The position numbers were made by a program, and so were the translations under genes. Below the pieces are notes generated by a model. The model saw only the letters and a program-made list of their open reading frames with translations. It was not told the DNA's origin and made no database searches. Shown here one piece after another: positions 45,201 to 56,470 of a DNA stretch of 64,000 nucleotides (positions are counted from its first letter, which is position 1; the number at the start of each line of letters is the position of its first letter). The stretch is taken from positions 92,041,364 through 92,105,363 of the forward strand of contig NC_067196.1 in the NCBI RefSeq assembly GCF_000699445.3, written 5' to 3'. Source of the DNA: Schistosoma haematobium (Eukaryota; Platyhelminthes; Trematoda; Strigeidida; Schistosomatidae).

Positions 45201-48200
45201 TATGTTTCACATATTCTGAGCACCGTCAAGGTGTTTCTCCCTATCTCAGTAGCTACTTGATTAGTCCTCCCTGTATCCCACATTGTCCGGACATTCCATG
45301 TAATTATATTGAATGTTGCTCTGGTTGTTACAATGGACATCGGTCTTGTGACTACCGATGAATCTCGGTTTTCATGCTGAGGCGTCCTAATTCTTCCTTC
45401 AGCTCTTAGGGCAGAGTTTAAGTGGTTAACTTTGTTTAATCTGGTTGGTGTTTTTAACAAGATTTTTTTCTACCGTATGGGATTGTCGACCTCATGCTCA
45501 ACACTCCTTCTTTACCCGATCTTGGGAGCCTAAGTAATTCTAGGAGAGCTACAGGCGGAGTTGCATGGCGTCCAGCAGAGTATATTTACTTCGAATTCAA
45601 CTAAAGAAATCACTTGGGATAACACGGTAAATATCTGCCTAAATCTGATCACTGTGTGGGTAGACACATACAATGTCACATCTGACAATAACATGCTAAT
45701 CATAAATTCCTGAAATTTTAAATAACGACGGTCTTCTTGTTGTAGATGTTGAATTGAAGGTGTTAAATCTCATACATCCGAGCGGGAAGATATCTTTTTA
45801 TTACGAGAACGTAAGTTGCACAATTGAATGTCACAGTTGTTTTGTTTCAAGTCCTTTTGATTATTCCACTATTTAATGCAATTCAATACAGTCGAATGCA
45901 TCATGATACATTGAACAAAACAGAAAGAGTGTGGTGGTCGGTATCCGATATAATCCTTAACTTCGTATACAATTCGTCTTGCTAACCGTTCTGTATAACG
46001 CCCCAACGGTATAATAATCAGAAGGCAAATACGAAGTGTTGATCACGTTTATTGCGAGACCACACACATATATCCAAATGTACAAATGCGTTAAATAAGC
46101 ATAGAAGAGTTGTGCCGAAAGGCAAGCAAGCGAGCGAGGGCCAGAGCAAGAGCGTGATGAGAGCGTGTGAGCGAATGAGTGAGTAAGTGAGTGAGTGAGA
46201 GTTCAATATGAATAGCATGGACATATATATATACCATGTGAAATGAATGAGTAATCGAATCAAATAAGCGGTTAGTAGTGAGACTAGCAGAGTGAATAAA
46301 TGCTTAGGCAGTAATCAATATTCAAGCATACGTATTTCATGCAAGCACAAAATAATAAGGGTACAATAAATTGTTATAGTACGGATGGCTTTGTCCGCTA
46401 AATAAGTTAGCAAAAGGGCTTAACTGAGTTAAATGAGAATAAACCCATTTGCGCGTGAGTCGCTATAAGAGATCAACATCTGTCAATGCGCATACAGACT
46501 ATATGAAACTATTAACACCCCTTTTGTGACACACCTTATTCTAGCACTTTTGTAAAAGAGTGAATGATAAGAGGTTAATTGAAGAAATTCTGGTGTCTTC
46601 GCTCCGACTCAGTACAAACAGTGTACGTCAGGGTACTACTGTTATGAACAAGAACACGAGTGAGAGCAATCGAATATATTTGATAGGAAATTACAGAACT
46701 TGTTAATAAAATCTAACAATCATATAGTAAATGCTTAATTTGCAAAATGTCCACCAATTGTCTTAAAATTACTCAAACTTCATTGTTCTGGCATTTTCAT
46801 ACAAATTGCATTATGTTTTCAATCTTTACTGCTCAATCCTCTTGTCTCTCTGGTGCCAGACATTCTGTTCCCGCCTAACGTCATATACTTCTTATACGGA
46901 TATAAGTAGCCCACATCACACTACAAAGGAACAATTATATATTGTCAAGCTTCGTTACGTCTTCTGAAGATCAGATGTTTGACGAGTTCACTCTTGAATG
47001 TGTGTAATTTTTCTAATGTCAGATTTTATTAATTCACCCATTCGGAATACAGGCAGCCAGGATGGGCTTTTAAGATGTAAGGTGTCATGTGTGTTGAACT
47101 GAATCAGTTTTTATTGTTTCGAGGTAATCAGAACACATTATGGAAAGCATTCTCTTGGGAAACAAACACTAATGGATGGAAGTGAGCACATCAACACAAC
47201 CACACAACATGACAACACATTCACGTGCAGCAACATGGCAGTTATTCACAAGCACATTTCTATCAACCGACGTGGATATTCACCTCATTCCATGATAGAT
47301 AGATCGTTCATCTAACTTCTCTGAAGTTGACAAATGAGGTGAGTCAGAATATGTTTGTAGACTAGATGGAACATAGTTCTAAGGAAACTGAGACGATCAG
47401 CATGCTTACTGTGAGTATGATATTTTGTCTGTGTATAAGATAATGTGAATGACGACACATTACTTCAATGGTTGGTTGATTTTGTGATAGGTGTTAGTGT
47501 GTTGACAGATCTTGACTCAGACATCCATTACATCTTTCAGGTTCCTGAGGAAATCGGGGAAAATGAATTGGGATCGGTCGTTAATGGTCAATTCCTGTGT
47601 CAAGTAGGAGGTAATAAATGTCATTTATATTCTGATTTACACTGAAATACATGAACAACCATCTGTTAGACTAATGTCGCTCTCTTTTTGTAACTTATTT
47701 TCTGTATATCAACACATGTCATGTCACATGAGATAAAGAGTCATTAGATATTTAGAGGAATATTTCGCATATGTTTACCGATTGACTGATCCAGACAGGG
47801 ATATATGAACGACCAAATTAGGTAGATGATACAGCCATTATTTTATTCACTCACTCACTCACTGTCCAATTCGTCAAACCTGTAGTCCTTATTCTTATAC
47901 TACTCAATACAAAAGGAAGCATATTTTGTCAAACAGGACTCATAGTTGTTTTACACAACGCTGAAACCACACGCTACACTGAAATGGTCGTATGTTGTCG
48001 AAAGATGAAGCTGAGTTCCAAGGCAAGAGTTTAGTGTAAGTGATTAGGTTGGATGCAGTCTTTAACGATTGAGTATGAGAAAGTGTATTAAGCATTTGGT
48101 CAAGAGGTACCTGATGATCTGTTGCAATGTGTTGCTGAGTCGTTTCACAGTAAACCTCAATGTTGATAATTTGTGAAATTATTTCTAACGAGTTAAACAT

Positions 48201-51075
48201 ATTTTTCAAAGATGTTGCACTGACACGCTTATAACACAAATCAGAAACTTAACGACATCATTTTTCATTTACTGGTTAGACGATGATCACTTTCGAAACC
48301 AAAAGTGATTTAAAGCATATTTCGTGAGGATGCTGTTTGACCATCATTGTATTCATGATAAGATATTAAACTGTTTCTTATTTTGATTGCTCCTTATACG
48401 AGCAAACACGTTGTTATACATAAAATGGAAATCAATATTTCAAGTGTCTTTTTCTGTGAACCTTATTTCAACAAGAACCGATACCCGCTGTTATTCCTGT
48501 TCCTGCAAATTGGATCAAAACTAAAACTTTGGTCGAGTATGAAATTTCCGGGGGTATGTTCAATATTATTTTATCACAGTTGACTATTCTCACACTTGGT
48601 TGCACAATTTCTGTTTCATAAAATTGAAGAGTTCATGTATAATCTTGGTCAGTTATTAAATGATATTTAACCATCAATCTCAACTCTCGTCACATCACAC
48701 GTCTATTCACTGTTGAATATTTAAAATGATTAGAGACACATTTTGAACCACGATAAAAGTCATCAATTTGATGAAATTTACTTAGACAAAATGCCACAAA
48801 ACCATAGATCTGATGATATAAGCCAGTCAGTTAATTTTGGATTGACTTGACAGTGTCATTTATTTTTCATTTGGACCAAATGATAGTGAATTTCCACGAG
48901 GTGTCGGAATCGCGGAAACGCTATGGAATTTTAAATATGTTGAATGCAATATCACAATTTCCAAAATCTTTATCCTACTCGACCGGTAAATTGAAGGTAT
49001 ATACAAGTTACTTGTCAGATTTTAATTTATCACTGTCAGGAGATATTAATACAGTATCAAATATACTAACGATTTTCATGGAATGAATACGTTTTCTTTT
49101 TCGTGAGTACTTACAATGAATAACCATAAACACTGTCCAGTTCATCATGTGTTAGACTGTTGAAAAAACATTTCGACAACTGAGAGAATCATTCCATAAT
49201 CTATTGTTCAGATCGACGTCAATATTCGTTGAATAAAGTATTATCTATTATGGATGAATTTTTCATGATCTAACTAGACTGACGTGCTATCCGAAAGCAC
49301 ACAGAATATATAGTATGGCCATATAGTTTGAAACTTTCCACCACAGTAGATTGACTGAAGTCTGTTCAAGAAAAACGTCAACAATGAATAGATAAACAAT
49401 GTTACTTTCCTTTTTTGTTCGATTGAATTCACATTATTGAAAATGTATTTTCTGTCTTTGAACAACTGACTTTCTTGCACCGATTTCCAAGTAGTCAGTG
49501 TGAGTGAATTTTCAACTTTATTGACCACTTTTCGTATTTAGGCGTGGTATACAAGCCATCTTTCAGTCATAAAACTAACATCATGGAATGAAATTCCACA
49601 AACATCAAGTGCTATACGCTTTGCTGAACGCTGTGACAGCACAGTATGTACATGCCTGAAAGTTGACAATTAATGAAATCCACGAAATTTGCTCGTCAAA
49701 ACTCATCGTTCATCATTGAACGTAGTTTTGTTCAACATCAACATCATGTTGTGAAATGTGAGTGACATTGAAAGTGCACTGAATTTCGCATTGCGCAATA
49801 TGATGACAAAATCACACTGAATGAAATAGTCACTCAAATGCGAAATTACCATAATATCATTGAGTTATAGTTACATGTTTTGTAGTTCACTGATGTTTTG
49901 CTTGATAAATTGAAATGCAGTCAAATTATTATTTTCACCAAAGATTGTCCAGAACACAAGTCGATTAAATCATGTAAAGGCGCAACAACACTGAACACAA
50001 CGTGTATGTGGTGTGAACATGCCAATATGTGCATTACCAGTAATGATAAGGATACTTACAACTTCAAAGTCAATGGTTGCCGGAATAAAGTAAGTAATCG
50101 GTAGGCTTCACAGGTTGTATTCAGTATCCGCATATTTGTAAATCTATTTACTCGGAAGAACAGTTCACTGCATTGTTTAACATTAATGCCTGGAAACATG
50201 TCAATTTTTCAGCTCATAGAATGTGAACAGATTTCCGATGTCCAATATGAAACCATAAATCTACGGAAACTATTGAAACATACGGATGAAAACAGTTTGA
50301 ATGATCAAGCGTAATCTGTTGAAAATTGTGTAGCATGATTGAGTGATTAGTTCAAGTTCCCAAAACTCTCATAGTTCAAGTTCAGAATAAGTATTTCTGA
50401 TTCCTTGTTGAGAAATGTGTATCCTGTATGGACTGCATCAATAAAACCGACAGTTGTAAGTCTGTTGATTAATATTTAGATTGTGATAAGATATGACATC
50501 CAGGAAACAAATTTCATCACACAAATATTAGTCGTTTATTGACTGTAGGATAATGTGTACTTATCACATTGACTGTCAAATCGGTAGCAGATATCTTAAA
50601 TCATTACTCATTGATCACACAGTACAGAAATAAATTATGTAACTATTAGTTGAATTCACTTCTGTCAACAATACTGAAAATACTGTATATTGAATGATGA
50701 AATATTTAGTATTTGGTTATATTGCCACTACTTCATTCTTCTGAAGAGCTCGATTGTCGACGTTTCTGGAGAACCAGCACTTATCGGAGAAAAAGAAGAA
50801 ACAACTCCAACAATAAATGAAGCTGACTTAAGAAATGAATTGAGGCAGACTACTAATAACACTGAAACTCATTTGGTAAATATTCGATATTGAGTAATTA
50901 TTGTACTGTTTTGCTATTTCAGAATGTGACTACAGATACGACAGAGGATGAAGAGCAAAAGAAGTCTCGCAATTACTCGTATATTATCGTACCGGTTGTT
51001 GTCACATTCATTGTCGTATGCATTGGATGTGTCATAGGGTTATGGTTTTACAGAAAGAAGAGAAGTATGCCATGA
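39283..51075 (+). CDS. Plexin domain-containing (PLXDC/TEM7-like) type I membrane protein, 13 exons
   Basis: Exons by GT-AG sites: 39283-39290, 39390-39660, 39718-39787, 39945-40037, 41119-41163, 45746-45810, 47541-47610, 48476-48553, 48854-48996, 49886-50089, 50213-50310, 50749-50875, 50923-51075. They sum to 1425 nt with every phase consistent: 474 residues. Residues 1-27 are a signal peptide ([19 protein letters not shown]). Residues 94-233 form the conserved ectodomain ([50 protein letters not shown]). Residues 282-349 are a PSI-type Cys-rich module ([20 protein letters not shown], then NGCRNKLIEC). A Ser/Thr/Glu-rich stalk follows, then the membrane helix at 445-466 ([20 protein letters not shown]) and tail YRKKRSMP. 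Human PLXDC1/2 are about 500-530 residues with the same order and a longer tail. PLXDC proteins are cell-surface receptors implicated in PEDF binding; the fluke role is unknown. The 3' end of exon 9 is least certain (GAG|GTGTCG at 48901 is an in-phase alternative). Confidence 0.85.
39390..39660 (+). CDS. PLXDC-like gene exon 2: signal peptide and N-terminal stalk
   Basis: Exon 1 contributes only ATGATGAG before a GTGAGC donor; exon 2 completes the Arg codon. It encodes the hydrophobic signal, a Cys pair (DCHEICEN), N-glycosylation site NQSG and a Tyr-rich stretch ([18 protein letters not shown]). No Met occurs in this frame between the upstream stop and the acceptor, so the two-codon exon 1 is needed for the start. 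Confidence 0.75.
42006..43345 (-). repeat. Left arm of a ~1.3-kb inverted repeat
   Basis: Nearly identical in reverse complement to 52880-54197, including shared stops and the FADH change. Upstream of 43345 the two copies diverge sharply. Confidence 0.85.
42639..44279 (-). pseudogene. SR2-like RTE linker and reverse transcriptase, broken
   Basis: Linker frame 44279-44016 ([20 protein letters not shown]), then 43649-43380 with [21 protein letters not shown] follows as [40 protein letters not shown] (motif A), a stop after [23 protein letters not shown] (motif B) and [14 protein letters not shown]. Motif C is FADH instead of FADD, losing a catalytic Asp. The same defects occur at 53.1-53.6 kb. 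Confidence 0.8.
44480..45460 (-). pseudogene. SR2-like RTE endonuclease domain
   Basis: [20 protein letters not shown], then [30 protein letters not shown] and [13 protein letters not shown] (GD-N intact). After [12 protein letters not shown] the frame shifts and the closing SDH motif is lost; the last ~90 residues are not endonuclease sequence. The Glu of the usual 'SE.RW' motif is kept as CETYW. Confidence 0.75.
45850..47500. other. Intron 6 of the PLXDC-like gene: possible LTR-like and simple repeats
   Basis: A (GAGT)n/(AAGT)n tract at 46168-46200 and blocks of less AT-rich sequence (46.1 kb, 46.4-46.7 kb). No coding motif recognised. Confidence 0.4.
49886..50310 (+). CDS. PLXDC-like gene exons 10-11: PSI module
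   Basis: Exon 10 (49886-50089) and exon 11 (50213-50310) carry eight to nine Cys, including the PSI signature C-x2-C-x5-C after NTT. In exon 11 the donor GC|GTAATC overlaps an in-frame TAA at 50311, so retention of this intron would end the protein after NDQA, before the membrane helix. Confidence 0.75.
50923..51075 (+). CDS. PLXDC-like gene exon 13: transmembrane helix and tail
   Basis: Encodes N-glycosylation sites NVT and NYS, an acidic/basic juxtamembrane stretch ([10 protein letters not shown]), a 22-residue helix and eight cytosolic residues before TGA. AGAA|GTATGC near the end could act as a donor for a longer tail exon; none was identified. Confidence 0.8.
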   Translation, partial: NVTTDTTEDEEQKKSRNYSYIIVPVVVTFIVVCIGCVIGLWFYRKKRSMP

Positions 51076-51172
51076 TTCGCACAAACGCTTTCTTATTTGT
51101 TGTTTTCATCAAGCTGACTCTGTTTTCATTTTTCATTCTATTGAAAACGCCTTCGATTATGTTAATCATTTC

Positions 51173-51178
51173 AATAAA
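51173..51178 (+). promoter_or_regulatory. Candidate polyadenylation signal of the PLXDC-like gene
   Basis: AATAAA 98 nt after the stop codon, followed by a GGAGGTTGTTT stretch of the G/T-rich kind. Confidence 0.5.
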
Positions 51179-51789
51179 TTGGAGGTTGTTTCATGGAAAT
51201 ACACACAACATTCATGATTGTTTATAGAATATAAAATATGGTTTTCTGTATTGACGTGATTGTTTTCATTCGGTGCAAACTGATTAGTTTTACAAGAGTT
51301 TACAGCATTCCATTTGTGAATTAACAGTATCATGTATACGTGATTATGTGACAATTGTAATCAACAATGAATCCGTTGTGAATGTCCAGTTTGATGAAGT
51401 CTCACCACTGAAAAATATCATTTGAAACAGTCGATGTTTGTTGTTTGAAACTGAAATGTCAGAATACCGCATCAACATTTAACGATGCACCTCATTCCTC
51501 CGTTATTCGATTATTCACTGTTTAGTAAAAGCTTGATGACAGACTATTGCTAATTAGGTGTTATGAATGCTGATTATGAAATAATTCTAGAGGGTTCAAC
51601 TGATACTCAAGTAATAATGAGGAAAGATATAGGTTCAGTAAATTAGTAACAGTCCTGTCGTAGCATTGCTAAATAAGATGACAGATTTTTTAAAAAAAGC
51701 ACACTGTAATGTAAATAATCGATCCTAATCTCATGGAAATATGCGAAAACATTCTACAAAGATTGTATTGGTTGTCATAATGTTTTTGT

Positions 51790-51990
51790 TGATGTTAAGG
51801 ACTGAAAAATGATCAGTCTTTTCATGTTATATGTGCATCGCGTGCGAGTAACCTCGTTATTGCTATTAGTTTGCAAATAATATAAGCGGAGTTGGATGGC
51901 GGCCATTAGTGGAATTCAGGACGCGTGTCTCTTCATCCCACTTGTGACTCGTCAGCTTGCTGTACCTGTATCACAGAGTTGGTGTGTCAC
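51790..51990 (-). ncRNA. Sm-alpha type hammerhead ribozyme repeat
   Basis: The minus-strand core at 51955-51920 has CUGACGA, GUC..GAU stem II, GAA followed by an insertion (GAGAC), then ACGCGU and C with CUGAAUUCCACU. There is no AAA insertion at the cleavage site here. Bases 51795-51870 (ATGATCAGTCTTTTCATGTT) are a body segment in the opposite sense, as in the 10.6-kb copy. Confidence 0.65.
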
Positions 51991-52725
51991 TGTGGTACTC
52001 GGACTCAGTATTGTTTACTTGGAAAATCGTCGCGTCATCCCCTAAGCTACTCAGCATGGATAACCACTAACTTCTACACACAGCTCCAATACACCATAAT
52101 TAGGTGAACACGGATTAATAAATGTTTGTCCCATCGCAAACTGCATTCTCGGAACTCATATCTTCTTCATGATCCTGAATGCTTAAATTGTGAGAAAATT
52201 GGATACATTATGTCGGTATATTAGACTTGTGTTCATTTTGCTATTGACGATACGAGTCGGCGTTATTAAATTCCAATAAGACTGGAGCCTCTTACGACTA
52301 TATTTCGTTTTTATCCACGATTTTGAATGCGCTTTACACATGTGAGAGCAATTAAATATCTCTTTTTGTTCATTCCGTAATTCCATTGTTGACACAGGCA
52401 GTATACTGTCAATCATTTCATTCGAACTTTGTATTTAGAGGAGCACTAACCTGACTTGCTCTCACTAGCTTTCAAATAAGATTCTGATGCTTTGATTAAA
52501 ACCTTCATAGCCTCCTGTGTTAAGTGCTATGATGGGATAAGAATTCAGTCTTTTACATTGAATCCCCGTTTGTTGAGGCACACACGCACCACAGTTGAAG
52601 CCGAAGATATTCCGAGTCACGTTAATTGTTCTAAAGTGTTCGGCGAAGCCGACTTATAGGAGATCTGTCTTCAGATTCACTCGAATAAACCTCCATCAGA
52701 TTTAACAACGATTACCATTATTTGT
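51991..52725. other. Non-coding sequence
   Basis: Between the Sm-alpha copy and the SR2-like element; nothing recognised. Confidence 0.45.
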
Positions 52726-52729
52726 AATT

Positions 52730-54197
52730 CCGCCAATATACCAGCTGAAGCACTGAACTGACACATCGAACTAACTACAAACATGTCTCACCTTCTATTC
52801 AGAAAGATTTGGGAGGAGGAACAAGTGCCGATGGACTGGAAAGAAGGACAACTCATCAAGATTCCAAAGAAAGGAGATCTGAGCAAATGTGAGGACTACA
52901 TATGCATCACACTACTGTCAGTACCAGAGAAAGTCTATAACAGAGTGTTGCTGAACAGGATGAAAGACGCAGTAGACGCCCAACTTCGAGGTCAACAAGC
53001 TGGATTCCGTAAGGATCAGTCGTGCACAGACCAAATTGAGACACTACGGATTATCGTCGAACAATCAGTTGAGTGGAACGCGACACTGTACATCAACTTC
53101 ATTGATTATGAAAAAGCATTTGATAGTGTGGATAAGAGGACTTTATGGAAACTTCGTTGACACTCTTGAGTTCCTGAGAAGATTATCAACATTATCCGGA
53201 ACTCACCAGACGGACTACAGTGCAAATTGGTGCATGGAGGACAGCTGACAGATGCATTCCAAGTAGGGACCGGAGTCAGACAAGGCTGTTCACTCTCCCC
53301 CTTCCTCATTCTTCTGGTGGTCGACTGGATTATGAAGACCTCAACATCTGAGGGAAAACAGGGCATGGGATGGACAGCTCAGAATAAATTAGACGATTTG
53401 GACTTCGCAGACCACCTAGAACTCCTATCGCATACACACGAACAAATGCAGATAAAGACAGCCAGTTTAGCGGCAGTCTCGGCATCAGTAGATCTCAGCA
53501 TACACAAGGAAAAATCCAACATCGTCAAATGCGACACCGAGGACACCCACTCAATCATACTTCGTGAAGAATCTCTCTAAGATGTGGGATCTTTCATGTA
53601 CCTGAGAAGCATCATCGATGAACAAGAAGGGTCAGATGCAGACGTAAAGGCGAGGATTGGTCAAGCAAGAACAGAATTCCTCCAATTGAACAACATATGG
53701 AACTCAAAACAACTGTCCATCAGTTAATATCAAATTCACAATCTTCAATACGAACGTCAAGGCAGTTCTACTGTACGCAGCTGAAACTTCGAGAACTACT
53801 ACAACTATCATCAAGAAAGTAGAAGTAATTATAAATAGTTGTCTACGCAGGATACTCAACATCCATTGGCCGGATACCATCAGAAACAGCCTTCTGTGGT
53901 AGAGAACAAACAAGCTTCCAGCTGAAGAGGAAGTTAGGAAACGACGATGGAAATGGATAGAATATACATTACGTGAATCATCAAACTGCATCATGAGGCA
54001 AGCCTTAACTTGGAATCCAGAAGGGAAGTGGAAGAGAGGACGTCCAAAGAACACATTACGTTGTGAAATATAAGCACATATGAAAAGGATGAATAACAAC
54101 TGGAAAGAAGTGGAAAGGATTGCTGAGGACAGGTTTATATGAAATTCGCGGGTGAGCGGCCTATACTCCTCCTCGAGGAGTACGAGGCGTAGGTAAC
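52730..54197 (+). pseudogene. SR2-like RTE reverse transcriptase fragment; right arm of inverted repeat
   Basis: Starts within NIPAEAL, then [40 protein letters not shown] and [20 protein letters not shown]. Motif [15 protein letters not shown], then a stop after WKLR. Motif [20 protein letters not shown] and motif C FADH in the second frame, ending at EESL and a stop. The C-terminal part is full of stops; the 3' end is at the GAGGAGTACGAGGCG terminus. From 52880 on it matches 43345-42006 inverted. Confidence 0.8.
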
Positions 54198-54840
54198 TTG
54201 CCGTTCATTGTGGCCGATCGAAATACTAATTCCCTCTTTTCGGTTTAAGTTGTTCTCCAGCCATGTTCCATGAAGTGATCTGTGATGTAGTCAGTGACGT
54301 AAAAGGCGTTGACATTTTTGCGATTGATTTCAATATTTTCGGTTCTCATAAAATATATCATGATCAGTGACTTACTATTTCCTTACGTCGTCTGCTTGAA
54401 AAAGCATTTACCGTTTATTCAAATAATTGTTCATTTCATATATCTGGTATTGAGCGTCTTGGATATTAGGCTGATGTCAATGGTTATAGACAAGATATGA
54501 AGCGACAAGTTTCACTTACAGTTTACCCATCCCCAAAATATCCCACACAATTGCGCACACTACTAGGTGCTTCTCGTTGCTGTTCGCTTCTTATATCCGA
54601 TTTTCTTTATCGTAAAATCTCACTACTTCGAGACTTGAGATATGTACTATGGACTATGCATACATACTGTGAATGTACACAGAATAATCGATAACAGACT
54701 GTTACGGACACATATGCGGTAAGAATATTTGTGTACGGAATAGTAGACAGATAATATCAAGCATAAGTTTCCTCTGACTGTCAAATACTCTCCAAACATT
54801 GATATTCTATGATGAAATTGTTGCTATCTTAACCGCTAAA
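54198..54840. other. Non-coding sequence
   Basis: No gene or repeat recognised between the two repeat arms. Confidence 0.45.
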
Positions 54841-54842
54841 AT

Positions 54843-55905
54843 CCACTTCATGTGATGACTAGGGACTGGCTTCAAGATGGATTCCATGGAGTTCTAGTGA
54901 GAAGCTGTGATCAGTGGATTTCATCCATGTGTGTTGTAATGCACTTACTCACTGAAGGCAATAATGGACAGTCGCGCAATACCGTGGATTAGTTGAAATT
55001 AGACGTTAAAACCATTGAATGCCGGCCGACTCAATGGTCTGCAGGTTAAGTGTTCGCACGTGAGACCGATGATGCTGGATTCGAATCTCACTGCTGGTGA
55101 GTTCCGTACTATGACGAGACGACCGATTAACGCTTACAGGTTCTCAATGGTGGTCTGACATTCATCGATTCCTGATCTCAATCAAAAATATGACAACCTC
55201 CATAGCTCCACACTTAAAACTTTTCAACTGATCAAATTATTTACCATCATACAATAGTTATTCACCACTTTGATTTCAGTCAATACTCTTAATATGTCAT
55301 TCTCTTGATTTTAAAGAAGGTGGAAACCAAATGATTCTATGAGTAAACGACCACTCAACTCACTCGAAATTAGATGGCGAATGGTCATAGTGTTCATCCA
55401 TAGTTAGAGTGAGACTTTTTATGAATCGACAGCCAAATGATTTGTTTTCACGTCATTTTATATTTAGAAAAGTATCAATGTTTTGTAAAATGAGAAATTC
55501 ACTGATTTTACTTCCGTGAATGTATGTAGGTGAAGGTCAGTTACATAAGCACATCATTGGAATGCGATAAGTTCTATTCTAATTAAGATTCATATTACGC
55601 CCACCATACAGCATACAGTCAAGGGAATACCATATTGTTTGAATAACGAGATGAAATGAATTGGTAGACAACAACAAATTATAATCAATGATGTTTATTT
55701 AGACACTTGAGTTCCATAGAAATATGCTCATTAACTAAATGCTCAAATAATTTACACTGAGAATAGAAAATAGTAAATTTTACTTTGAAAATTGTATAGG
55801 AAGTAACAGAAATGATAGACGTTGGTGTTTTGTGGGTATTCAATCAGGTAAATCGGACAGAATTCGCAGTTTATCAAATCTTATTCTTAAATGCAAGCTA
55901 TTTAA
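54843..55905 (+). repeat. Right arm of the ~1.05-kb direct duplication
   Basis: Matches 32757-33815 with few changes (AGTAAAGAGAA versus AGTCAAGGGAA near the end). Includes the same decayed SINE hammerhead at ~55094-55126. Confidence 0.8.
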
Positions 55906-56048
55906 AGGCCTTTGCATTATCAGGCGAATTCAAAAAAATCGATCAAACGCCATACATCATCCCGTTGGAAGGTGCAGCTGTTTTCATAATTGGTCTAGAG
56001 GGGCTGGTCATTAACTACCTACTGTCCTTTTACATAGAATACGATTAA
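55812..56048 (+). other. Unidentified 78-residue open frame
   Basis: MIDVGVLWVFNQVNRTEFAV through AAVFIIGLEGLVINYLLSFY. Two hydrophobic stretches; no recognised family. The first third overlaps the duplicated segment, where the other copy (33724) has a disrupted frame, which argues against coding. It could equally be a decayed element. Confidence 0.25.
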
Positions 56049-56339
56049 AGTGATTTGATAAACAATCACCTTAAAAACAGTAATAATAACTCATTCATAA
56101 ATTTGGATGCTCATTATCTATGTAGTTTCAACTATTTATTCATTTATTCAGTCCATCCATCAGAATCATCAAGTGGATGATAAGCCATCATGTATGGACT
56201 ATGGTTATGTTAATAGACTTTTCACTAGCCAATAGATGACCACTGATTAACGTTATTCCCATATTTCCCATAGTTTCGAACAATCTGTCACTCAACATCA
56301 TTCTATTGTTGATGACTAAGTTGAATTATCTAGAACGTC

Positions 56340-56470
56340 TCAATCTTTATAGGCAAAGATGGATAGTGGCTAGCAGTGGGATCCAGTTTGACACACGTTT
56401 TATCCTATTTGGAACTCGTCAGCTGGATGTACCTGCATCTCAGATTGAGTGTTCACTCTGGGACTTGCGT
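56340..56470 (-). ncRNA. Sm-alpha type hammerhead ribozyme repeat
   Basis: The minus-strand core at 56422-56390 has CUGACGA, stem II UCC/GGA, then UAAAA in place of CGAAA (G12 lost), ACGUGUGU and GUC with AAACUGGAUCCC. Stem I CCAG/CUGG is kept apart from the cleavage site by AAA. Probably inactive. Confidence 0.7.

Larger units (their letters stand above)
42006..45600 (-). mobile_element. SR2-like RTE retrotransposon, near full length, antisense in intron 5
   Basis: Runs from a 5' UTR near 45.6 kb to a (TAAG)n tail near 42.01 kb, with the order EN, linker, RT. It fills most of intron 5 (41164-45745) of the PLXDC-like gene, opposite to its transcription; the 5' end lies ~150 bp from the exon 6 acceptor. 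All domains are broken by stops and frameshifts. Confidence 0.8.

Noticed and set aside
46018..46263. 81-residue minus-strand frame
   Set aside because: It is built on GAGT/AAGT simple repeats inside an intron.
49898..50104. Separate small gene starting at TTG 49898
   Set aside because: It is the PSI exon of the PLXDC-like gene, bounded by a TAG acceptor at 49885 and a GTAAGT donor at 50090.
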